A stretch of 64,000 nucleotides of DNA, taken from Rhodoligotrophos defluvii (GTDB lineage: Bacteria; Pseudomonadota; Alphaproteobacteria; Rhizobiales; Im1). The position numbers and the translations under genes were made by a program. Positions 27,760-35,249 of this stretch are shown piece after piece. Each line of letters opens with the position of its first letter. Position 1 is the stretch's first letter. A model generated the notes under the pieces. That model had not been told where the DNA came from. It searched no databases and saw nothing but the letters and a program-made list of their open reading frames with translations. Where the stretch lies: the NCBI RefSeq assembly GCF_005281615.1, contig NZ_SZZM01000004.1:62001-126000 (forward strand), given 5' to 3'.

Positions 27760-29130
27760 ATGTTCGAACCGACGTCGCCCCACCCATTCCATGACGACGT
27801 TGTAGCGCTCCATGAGCGCTGTGGGGTCTACACACAGCAAAAGCTTGTGGACGAACTGCTGGATGCCATCGGTTGGAGCGCAAAGGAAGATCTTTCTGGA
27901 AGCCGATTTTTAGAACCGGCAGCGGGAGACGGAGCATTTGTCGTCCGAGCAGCAGCGCGTCTTCTCGAATCTCTGGAGGCACGGGGCAATGTCCCTGAAG
28001 TAGGCGAGATCGAGGACTCCATCCTCGCCTACGAGATTCTTGAGACCGAGGCCGAGAAGGCGCGACTGCGAATTGGAGCCTACCTGGCCGATCGTGGCTT
28101 CTCGCCAGGGGACGCCCAATATTTGGCAGCCCGGTGGCTGCGCACGGCGGATTTCCTACTTGAGGACCACGACGAGCACACGTTTACTCATGTGGCTGGA
28201 AATCCCCCATATGCGCGTTGGTCATCCATCCCGGCAAGATTGAGAGGACAGTACGAGAGCGCCCTACCAAGACGAATGGCTCGTGGCGATCTCTTTTTGC
28301 CCTTTCTCGACCTGTCTCTAGGTTGTCTTCGCCCGGGTGGTCGGCTTGGAATGGTGTGTTCGGATAGATGGCGCTTTATGGCCTTTGCCGAAGAATTTCG
28401 AGAATACTGGTTGCAGGAGATCGACATCGAAATAGATGAGCCGATCGATGCTGCAGACGCATACATGCGCGAGGTGGACGCATATCCAACATTTCTGGTC
28501 CTTAGGCGACGGCCTGCCAAAAGAGAAACAGAACGGAAGCCACAGGCTAGAGAACTTACGCTGGGCGAGGCTGGGTTCAAGGTCAAGGTAGGTCCCGCGT
28601 TAGGATGCACGCCTGCCTTTGTCGTAAATGCCGACACGATAAAAATCGAGGCAGAGATTCTCGCGCCGTGGTTGGACGGAACGGAGGTCAAGGAGGGCGC
28701 GATAGACTACCGGGGTCGGCAGGTCATTGTCCCATATGGGGATGACGGAAAGCTGCGTGATTTATCGCAGTATCCTCTTGCTTGGCGTCACATGAAACAG
28801 CACCGCGCCGCACTAGAGCGTCGGGCCATCACCAGAAACGGTGCGAAGTGGTACCGTCCGATCGACAAGGTATGTTTGGCCGACTGGCAGAAACCGAAGC
28901 TACTGGTACCGGAGATTGCCAAGGTTCCGCGGATAGCCTTCGATGCAAGTGGAGCTATCCCCTCGCACGGCGTGTATGCTATCTTTGGTGCTCCCGATGA
29001 TTTGGAACGCTTGTATAGACAGCTAGCAAATGGCGGCTTGGCTGCCGCCTTAGAAGGCATCGCGCCAAAAGTAAAAGGCGGTTACACAAGATGCTACAAG
29101 AGGTTTTTGGAGAAGATCAGCATTCTCTAG
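27760..29130 (+). CDS. Class I DNA methyltransferase, N6-adenine type (NPPY)
   Basis: A 456-residue protein. The SAM-binding motif I is SRFLEPAAGDGAFVVRA near residue 50. Motif IV NPPY lies in HVAGNPPYARWSSIP near residue 148. RPGGRLGMVCSDRWRF is the following conserved strand. The C-terminal 200 residues (VIVPYGDDGKLRDLSQYPLA onward) resemble the recognition part of Eco57I-like adenine methyltransferases. No PD-ExK nuclease motif is evident, so it is probably methylase-only. ATG at 27760 with AGGTGAG upstream; a GTG at 27712 is an alternative. Its stop overlaps the stop of the convergent 232-residue gene (shared CTAG). Confidence 0.85.
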   Translation: MFEPTSPHPFHDDVVALHERCGVYTQQKLVDELLDAIGWSAKEDLSGSRFLEPAAGDGAFVVRAAARLLESLEARGNVPEVGEIEDSILAYEILETEAEKARLRIGAYLADRGFSPGDAQYLAARWLRTADFLLEDHDEHTFTHVAGNPPYARWSSIPARLRGQYESALPRRMARGDLFLPFLDLSLGCLRPGGRLGMVCSDRWRFMAFAEEFREYWLQEIDIEIDEPIDAADAYMREVDAYPTFLVLRRRPAKRETERKPQARELTLGEAGFKVKVGPALGCTPAFVVNADTIKIEAEILAPWLDGTEVKEGAIDYRGRQVIVPYGDDGKLRDLSQYPLAWRHMKQHRAALERRAITRNGAKWYRPIDKVCLADWQKPKLLVPEIAKVPRIAFDASGAIPSHGVYAIFGAPDDLERLYRQLANGGLAAALEGIAPKVKGGYTRCYKRFLEKISIL

Positions 29131-29825
29131 GTGGCCCATTGGTCGAGTCTCTTTATAATCTCCCGAACGGACGACAATTTCGATGTACTTGAGTACACGT
29201 TCGATAAAACTTTTGGCGCAAATTTTCCAAGATAATTTTTGTTATAGCCATGAATTGACGCCAAAGCCGATGCAAAGAACCCCATTGGGGACTCCGCCGG
29301 AAGGGGAAAAGCTGGATAGCTGTCCGGTATCCACTCTGGAAGGCTTGTACGGACGACCCCCGCTTGATTCCCTACCGACCTGACACGTTTCGAGATTTGA
29401 ATATGTGGATAGGCATGTGCGGAATCACCGGAATCAGCGGGCTCCAATCGAAAAGCCATTGTGTGCCCCCATCGATTCTCTTCGCTTGTATGGTCAATCC
29501 ATAGGACTACGCAAAAGGCGCAGTGGAAACCCCCTTGAGGTGGGGTTGAAAATCGCGGAACAAAAAAAGCGCGCTGAAACCCCTTCGCCCCCGATTCCGG
29601 AACTGGAAGAAAGGGAAAATATAATTGTATATTCCCACTCTTCAATTCATGGAAGAGTCTTTCTATCTGACGTTCATTTCTCTCTATTTTTCCTTCAATC
29701 GATTTCTCAATACGCCTGCGATAATCTTCAGGCACTTTATTGAAGGCTTTAGCACCAAAAATTGCATAGTCCCTTAGGAGATCAGCGAAATCATGCAAGC
29801 CTGGGCTGCTCCAATCGACAGACAT
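29127..29825 (-). CDS. Unknown protein, third gene of the phosphorelay-like operon
   Basis: A 232-residue soluble protein I do not recognise. It has a helical, charged N-terminal third (DYRRRIEKSIEGKIERNERQ) and a central beta-rich part with several aromatic residues (IQLYFPFLPVPESG; GFHCAFCVVLWIDH; WGHTMAFRLEP). The C-terminus has ASIHGYNKNYLGKFAPK. Its ATG lies three bases after the stop of the receiver-domain gene, so it is almost certainly in the same operon as that gene and the kinase. It could be the effector or an accessory factor. Composition is AT-rich compared with the core genome. Confidence 0.65.
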   Translation of the reverse strand: MSVDWSSPGLHDFADLLRDYAIFGAKAFNKVPEDYRRRIEKSIEGKIERNERQIERLFHELKSGNIQLYFPFLPVPESGAKGFQRAFFVPRFSTPPQGGFHCAFCVVLWIDHTSEENRWGHTMAFRLEPADSGDSAHAYPHIQISKRVRSVGNQAGVVRTSLPEWIPDSYPAFPLPAESPMGFFASALASIHGYNKNYLGKFAPKVLSNVYSSTSKLSSVREIIKRLDQWAT

Positions 29826-29828
29826 GAC

Positions 29829-31079
29829 CTAAAGTGCAAACCTGCTGTGCGGTGAGTAGTGAAAACCATCGACTAGAGCAACGTATCTACGATTCCATTC
29901 GCCTTCAAACTCTGCAGCGAACTCTTTGGGAGAGCCTCCCTCTGATTTCCTGGGGCGGAAACTCGAAAGATCTTCGCAAAATACGAAATCACCCCACTCA
30001 CCCCCATCTTCATAAAGAAGGCTCTGAAGGCCATCGTCGGCTTCAAGGATCGACCACCAAAAGAGTGGTTTTGGTGCCCAGCATTCATCTGAAAAAACCG
30101 CTGCAGCGATGTGCTTGTCATACAGAGCCTGGTCAAATCCGAACGGAGGGGTCCTGCTGCGAGCAGAGGCATTCCACGCATCTATATCTGTCGCTTTATT
30201 TGCCAGCAGAAAAGGCATTCGGGCCAGCAGATGAGGAGCATCGACGAGCGCACTTTGCGGTCCGATTACATCACGTTTCAGCCAAACATCGATCTCGGCG
30301 GCGACAATCCGAGCAATCACCTCATCCAGCTTGTGGGCCAGGAGTTTATCTCTGTCTTCTTTCACCGGAATTGAGCGATTTGAGAACTCGAAAAACTCTC
30401 GAAAAGTCACCGAACTCGGGGGTTTGTCGTGTGAGTCTCCACCTTGTCCTGCGCTGGGCGAAAGGGCGCCTTCTGCATGCCTCGAAAGCAGACGAACTGA
30501 TGCCTCGCTAAACCCCAGCGCGGGAAGAATAGGGTTGTCGAGGTTCCGCTGCACGAAATTGATTTGATTTCGCCTTTGATCCGGCGCGGTCGCTAGCGTG
30601 GGCCAATACCATGGTTGGAACGATCCCGGCTCACCAAAGTCCCCAAACCAGAGCCACCTACTTGAGAGATGTTCGGTCTTCGCAGCAAAGTCTGACCGCG
30701 TGCTGTAATCGCCGATCAAGAATCGCAAGTCGAAATCTACATAAGGGTTCTTGTTGAGAGAGATGATGTAGGGGGAATTCGAAAAGGCTCGCAGATATCC
30801 CGCAATTGCCTCGGCCGTCAGCCTAGTTCCGGAAATAGCTAATGCCGAAAGATTGTTGTCGAGGAGTATGAGATCGAAGCCATCGAAATCGGATTCGAGC
30901 GGACCGGAGTCTGTTCCATTCAGAAGATTTTTTACTTTGTCGAAGAAGCTCACGACGTCTTTGGTGAGTTTATCCGTGTCCCATGCAACGATTTCATGAT
31001 CCGGCCCAAGCGTTTGGAACAGGGACTGCCGCGCTTCTTCGCGTTGCTGATCTCTGTCATCGCAAAGAAGGATTTTCAT
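29829..31079 (-). CDS. Receiver-domain protein with large unknown C-terminal region
   Basis: A 416-residue protein. Residues 1-125 look like a response-regulator receiver: acidic pocket in MKILLCDDRDQQREEA (D7, D8), phospho-acceptor D74 in FDLILLDNNLS, and a Lys in IISLNKNPY at the place of the conserved lysine. The remaining 290 residues are not a known DNA-binding output domain; they are rich in Trp/Phe (WLWFGDFGEPGSFQPWYWP; KPLFWWSILEADDG). Three bases separate it from the upstream kinase and three from the downstream gene. The likely role is phosphorylation by the kinase and action through the unknown C-terminal part. Confidence 0.72.
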   Translation of the reverse strand: MKILLCDDRDQQREEARQSLFQTLGPDHEIVAWDTDKLTKDVVSFFDKVKNLLNGTDSGPLESDFDGFDLILLDNNLSALAISGTRLTAEAIAGYLRAFSNSPYIISLNKNPYVDFDLRFLIGDYSTRSDFAAKTEHLSSRWLWFGDFGEPGSFQPWYWPTLATAPDQRRNQINFVQRNLDNPILPALGFSEASVRLLSRHAEGALSPSAGQGGDSHDKPPSSVTFREFFEFSNRSIPVKEDRDKLLAHKLDEVIARIVAAEIDVWLKRDVIGPQSALVDAPHLLARMPFLLANKATDIDAWNASARSRTPPFGFDQALYDKHIAAAVFSDECWAPKPLFWWSILEADDGLQSLLYEDGGEWGDFVFCEDLSSFRPRKSEGGSPKEFAAEFEGEWNRRYVALVDGFHYSPHSRFAL

Positions 31080-31082
31080 GCT

Positions 31083-33299
31083 TCAAGCCCTCCACGTCAA
31101 TTCTAAAGTGGTTGAGTATCCCTCTATCGGCTCAACGAAATGGATGTCGGCTTGGCGCTGGCGGGCGATCATTCTACAAATAGTCAGTCCCAGTCCCTGT
31201 CCTCCGATCGCAATTGACACTTGATCTGGATCAAGTTCGAGCAATCGTTCGAACGGCTCGAACAACCTGTCGGACTCGGCAATTTCGATCCCCAGCCCCT
31301 TACCGTTGTCGCTGATTCGTAGATACTCCGTCGACCGTCCGCGTTGCCCGCCGTCGAAACGGATGCTGGGTTTGGGGGTCTGGAGCATCGCGTTCCAGGA
31401 GTTGGTTAGCGAGTTCTGGATTAGTGCGTTCCATTCTGCCGCAGAACCCACAGGAAACCGGAGGTCATCGGGGATTCCATTCGTCTCGAATGTAACGCCC
31501 GGCATAATGGTCCTTACGGCATTGACCGTTTGCTCGACAATCGGTTTCACTCTGAGCCTATGGCGTGCTGATTTGTCTTCATCCGACAGCAGTGGAATAA
31601 AGAGACCTTGAAGGTTTTGTAGACGCTCATGAGCCTCAGAAAGACTACTGATCACACCATCAAGCTCGGAAAGCTGTCGTGTACGCGCGATGGTACGCAG
31701 CTGATCAATTGCACTCTTAAGCAATCGCCTTTCTCGTGACAATTCATGACTCAACGCCAAAGCGGCCATTCCAGCTGATGCGAGGGGAGCCAATAAAGCC
31801 GCCCTACGATCCTGCTCTTCCTCTTCGGCCCGCGAGGTCTTCAACGCATCGGAAACCTCCTTGCGTACTTCGTTGAAGACACCTTGCGGGATCGATTCCC
31901 TATTTTCTTCCAGGACCTCCAACGCACGGGCTTGTTTAACCGTAGCTCGTTCTACTGTCCGAACCTGTTCAACACGGCGTGCTTCCCGGAGTCGGTAACG
32001 ATTTGCATAAAAGTCGATGGCAAAGCGAACGAGATCACGCAACTGATCATGTGCCTGGTTATCGTGAAGACGATCACGGCCTGGCTGCAATTGTAGAAAA
32101 TTACCGGGAGTCTCACCTGCCTTCTCGGCCACGGCACGCTCATGGCTCGTATTAATGTCGACCGCTCCGAAGAGCCGGCGTGGATCCGGCAAATCTAACA
32201 TGTACCGCTGGCCGATCCGGAGACTTTGCGGCAGCAACTGTGAGATCGATAAGCGAGCAGTCTGGTCGGCTGCGATATTAAGCCAGTCATGTTCCATGCC
32301 GTAGTATGGCAGTCTAAACCCGGCATCATAGATCGCTACGTTTCCGAATTTCTCCAAGTACTCTCTCAACTGGGAAACGAGAACACCGCCCGCCTGACGG
32401 CCTTCAAGCTTGAAGACGAGTATCTCAAAGCTTACGCGGTCCAATAGCGGTTCAACGGAGCCTCTGATTGGAAGTGAAACGGATTGCTCAAATTGCTCGG
32501 CTGGCATTCCAGCCGGATATCCGTCCTTGAACTCGACGACCACGGATGCAGGACGATTTAGGCGCCCCTCTCTCAACGTGCCTCGGATGCGGGCCCTCCA
32601 ATTGCTCCGCAATGCGTTTATGTGAGCATCGAATCTCTGCTGCGCATCTTCGATTTCGGGGGCAATCACCGAAACATCGAAATCTTCGGCTGTTCTGGTT
32701 GTAGGACTTCTGTGTCGTCTCCTGAAGGGCGAACGCAGCGACCACAGTTGCTCACCCAAGTCTTGGATGCGGTCCGCATTCCAGATGTCCTTTAACCCCT
32801 TGAGAGTGATTGTCGTGCCCGACTTGGAGTCATAGGGGAAGACGGAGCCATGCGGCTCAAGAGCCCACGCAACCTCAACTGAAGCGAGATCCTTGCCTCG
32901 AACTATGCTACTCCAATCGATGAGCGCATGCAGCGTTTCTTGGGGAGAGCTCTTGGAAACTGTCCGCAGTTCCATTTCCCGAGCGAGGAACTGGACTGCC
33001 AGGCGCCCAACGCCCTTCGACCCGGTCAGGGGCCGATGGAGTTCTCGAGATAATCGGTCTTCGAGTTTGTGAGTAGTCCCGATGCGAAGCCAAAACTGGC
33101 GAAATTCATCGAACGACATTCCATGGCCGTCGTCGGCAATCTCGATACTGTCTTCGCCAAATGTTACGATGCAAGTGAATGCATCTGCGTCGTATGAATT
33201 CTTGATGAGTTCCGCGAGGGCGATGTGTGGTTGCCCTATCAAGCGCTCGCCCAACTCCTGTAAAAGGGCGGCGTCAACTGTAAAGTTGAGCTTCTGCAA
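31083..33299 (-). CDS. Dual-GHKL sensor histidine kinase-like ATPase
   Basis: A 738-residue protein with two GHKL ATP-binding domains. The N-terminal one is of MutL/Hsp90/MORC style: N-box ALAELIKNSYDADA (residues 28-40), IADDGHGM (54-61), GSKGVGRLAVQFLA (93-106). A long middle part ends in a helical DHp-like segment with AALALSHELSRER near residue 516, a candidate phospho-accepting His. The C-terminal one is a typical kinase domain: NALIQNSLTNSWNAM, ISDNGKGLG, LFEPFERL, GGQGLGLTICRMIA. No membrane segment is predicted, so it is cytosolic. It is first in an operon with a receiver-domain protein, inside a methylation island. Confidence 0.82.
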   Translation of the reverse strand: MQKLNFTVDAALLQELGERLIGQPHIALAELIKNSYDADAFTCIVTFGEDSIEIADDGHGMSFDEFRQFWLRIGTTHKLEDRLSRELHRPLTGSKGVGRLAVQFLAREMELRTVSKSSPQETLHALIDWSSIVRGKDLASVEVAWALEPHGSVFPYDSKSGTTITLKGLKDIWNADRIQDLGEQLWSLRSPFRRRHRSPTTRTAEDFDVSVIAPEIEDAQQRFDAHINALRSNWRARIRGTLREGRLNRPASVVVEFKDGYPAGMPAEQFEQSVSLPIRGSVEPLLDRVSFEILVFKLEGRQAGGVLVSQLREYLEKFGNVAIYDAGFRLPYYGMEHDWLNIAADQTARLSISQLLPQSLRIGQRYMLDLPDPRRLFGAVDINTSHERAVAEKAGETPGNFLQLQPGRDRLHDNQAHDQLRDLVRFAIDFYANRYRLREARRVEQVRTVERATVKQARALEVLEENRESIPQGVFNEVRKEVSDALKTSRAEEEEQDRRAALLAPLASAGMAALALSHELSRERRLLKSAIDQLRTIARTRQLSELDGVISSLSEAHERLQNLQGLFIPLLSDEDKSARHRLRVKPIVEQTVNAVRTIMPGVTFETNGIPDDLRFPVGSAAEWNALIQNSLTNSWNAMLQTPKPSIRFDGGQRGRSTEYLRISDNGKGLGIEIAESDRLFEPFERLLELDPDQVSIAIGGQGLGLTICRMIARQRQADIHFVEPIEGYSTTLELTWRA

Positions 33300-33353
33300 C
33301 GCAGACTTCCGTTCTAATTCCGATGTGACTAACCAGTCGAACCATATTGACCA

Positions 33354-33803
33354 ATGATGAACAAATCGCGAGCCCCCGGCGCCGTCGATCCAAAGAGGTC
33401 TGCGCTAATGGCGCGGGTCCGACAGAAAGACACCACTCCAGAAATGATCGTTCGGCGCGTAGCCCACGGACTTGGTTATCGGTTTCGTCTGCACCGTACA
33501 AGCCTACCTGGGAGTCCTGATCTAGTGTTTCCATCTCGAAGGGTCGCGGTTTTCGTTCATGGATGTTTCTGGCATCGGCATGAAGGATGTCCAAAATCAA
33601 CCGTCCCCAAGACACGCCAAGAATACTGGCTATCGAAATTCAAGGATAATGTTACGCGTGATGAGAGAGCCGTAGCCGAGTTGGAACTGCGAGGATGGTT
33701 GGTAATAGTGATCTGGGAATGCGAGACAACCAGTCCGGAAAAGGTCGCCGGACGGTTGAAGGCTTTCCTTGAAGGAATTGTACCAAGCCGATCCGAGGTC
33801 TGA
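33354..33803 (+). CDS. vsr: Very-short-patch-repair endonuclease (Vsr)
   Basis: A 149-residue Vsr-family nuclease. RSALMARVRQKDTTPEMIVR is the N-terminal signature. PGSPDLVFPSRRVAVFVHGC, with the catalytic Asp, and FWHRHEGCPKSTVPKT, with zinc-ligand His/Cys residues, form the active-site region. WLVIVIWECET is the last strand. Vsr nicks next to T:G mismatches that arise when 5-methylcytosine deaminates, so it partners the C5 methyltransferase at 26524-27669. It is divergent from the kinase gene (54 bp apart). Two ATG codons lie at 33354 and 33357. Confidence 0.93.
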   Translation: MMNKSRAPGAVDPKRSALMARVRQKDTTPEMIVRRVAHGLGYRFRLHRTSLPGSPDLVFPSRRVAVFVHGCFWHRHEGCPKSTVPKTRQEYWLSKFKDNVTRDERAVAELELRGWLVIVIWECETTSPEKVAGRLKAFLEGIVPSRSEV

Positions 33804-33808
33804 TTCCA

Positions 33809-34750
33809 TTATCCTTTGAAAACGCGCTCGCGGTGATATTTGAGAAACTGCGGGTGTGGGCGATCTTCGGCCCGTGAAGGTAGTCGTAGCTGCCTCTCCG
33901 GGTCCAACAGCCGTATCACTGTGTCCGGCACCGACCGGCCGGCGGTGAGCACTGTGTAATTGTCATCGATCGAGATCAAGCCGCGATCAAACATCCAGTG
34001 AACGGTGCCCGAGAGCGCGATGCCGTTGCGCACGCTGTCCGGCCCTTGGTCTGCCACGGGGCGAATATGCACCGCTTGAACCTCTGATCGCCCACCGCCG
34101 TTGATGATCTTCAGGCCGGTGACCGCGCAGGTATCTTGATAGGCCGTCTTAATCGCAACGGCGAACGCCCGATCGCGAAACGGCCGTTGCGAGATGGTCA
34201 TTACCATGTCGCGAACTTGGATCTCGGGCTCGAATGGGACCTGGGCTGCTTCGCCGAAACCGGCAATCGTCAGCGGCTCCTCGGCGGCATCCGGTGAAGG
34301 GCGCGGACGCTCTTCGCGACCGAGCACATGCGCGAAACCGGCTTGGAGGATGAGATCGTACTCATGGTCCGGAAGGTTGCGCACGGCACGCCCGAACGCG
34401 CCCTTGTTGGTCGACCCATCCTCTTTCTTCAGGGCGGCCTCGTAGTAGAAATCGACCTCCTTGAAAGGCACGGGTCGGTCGAATTCGAGATAGTCGGCCA
34501 CCAGCGCGTAGAAGTGGTCGGGCCGGCTCGGATCGGGGATGATGTTGGTAATGCGCGCCGTAGCGAAATATGCCTGCCGGCCTCCTATACTGGTCAAGTC
34601 GCTGCTTCGGCGTCGGGGCTCGTAATAGAGAATCCAATCACCGACTGCCGCTTCAACCTGGCGCAGATAGGTACGGGGGAAGTGATACCGCTCTTCTGGT
34701 AGGTCATCATACGTGGAATCGATCTTGGTGATCAGAACCGCTTTCGTCAT
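33809..34750 (-). CDS. HNH endonuclease with N-terminal PUA/EVE-like region
   Basis: A 313-residue protein. The C-terminal third is an HNH domain: CAVTGLKIINGGGRSEVQAV, then HIRPVADQGPDSVRNGIALS and LHW-like VHWMFDRGLISIDDN. The N-terminal 110 residues (AVLITKIDSTYDDLPEERYH; VGDWILYYEPRR; YFATARITNIIPD) resemble PUA/EVE-type modified-base-reading domains, an assignment from pattern only. Such fusions are predicted modification-dependent or R-M nucleases, and this could be the restriction partner of the island's methyltransferases. The ATG at 34750 (MTKAVLITK) is preferred to upstream in-frame codons. Confidence 0.78.
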   Translation of the reverse strand: MTKAVLITKIDSTYDDLPEERYHFPRTYLRQVEAAVGDWILYYEPRRRSSDLTSIGGRQAYFATARITNIIPDPSRPDHFYALVADYLEFDRPVPFKEVDFYYEAALKKEDGSTNKGAFGRAVRNLPDHEYDLILQAGFAHVLGREERPRPSPDAAEEPLTIAGFGEAAQVPFEPEIQVRDMVMTISQRPFRDRAFAVAIKTAYQDTCAVTGLKIINGGGRSEVQAVHIRPVADQGPDSVRNGIALSGTVHWMFDRGLISIDDNYTVLTAGRSVPDTVIRLLDPERQLRLPSRAEDRPHPQFLKYHRERVFKG

Positions 34751-34938
34751 GTGCCGACAATGCCCCTTTCCATCAACCTGCTTTTCCTTATGCCGCGAAA
34801 CAGCGCGCCTGAACATACCGCTGCTTGAGGGCGCCCCGATGCATCAGGCCCTATCCGCCGGCGCTTCACTGAATACCAGAAGCGGCCCTGCAACTTGGCA
34901 CCTGCAGCGACATATGTGATAAATATTCTGCAGATATC

Positions 34939-34967
34939 TTGACCATATGATATGGAAACAGCATACA
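34939..34967 (+). promoter_or_regulatory. Promoter with internal palindrome for the GHKL operon
   Basis: TTGACC (34939-34944) and CATACA (34962-34967) are spaced by 17 bp. CCATAT-G-ATATGG (34943-34955) is a perfect 6-1-6 inverted repeat overlapping the -35 end and spacer. The site fits a repressor-controlled promoter about 35 bp upstream of the small ORF at 35003. Confidence 0.45.
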
Positions 34968-35002
34968 TTGCAGGACAACACTAAATTTTCGGCAGGGAGC
35001 GA

Positions 35003-35233
35003 ATGGCCGATACCGATAAGAAGCACGCGAAATTCCGCGAGCTTGCAGAGAAGCGGACGAATAAGGCGCTTGAGGCAATTCGCTTGATCGGCAACCTCTC
35101 CAACCGGCAGACTTACAGTTACGAAGATGCCGAGGTTCGAAAGATCGTAAAGGCGCTCCGGGATGCCGTAGCCGAAGTTGAGACGCGGTTTGGCAGGTCG
35201 TCAAGCCGTGGAGGCGGCGAATTCAAGCTGTGA
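35003..35233 (+). CDS. Small helical partner of the GHKL ATPase
   Basis: A 76-residue soluble protein, largely helical and basic (HAKFRELAEKRTNKALEAIR; EDAEVRKIVKALRDAVAEVE), with a Gly/Ser-rich C-terminus. No domain is recognised. It begins with ATG at 35003 and ends 17 bp before the 611-residue ATPase on the same strand, so the two form a two-gene unit. A protein-partner or regulatory role is inferred only from this pairing. Confidence 0.6.
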   Translation: MADTDKKHAKFRELAEKRTNKALEAIRLIGNLSNRQTYSYEDAEVRKIVKALRDAVAEVETRFGRSSSRGGGEFKL

Positions 35234-35249
35234 GGCGGGGTGAAATGTA

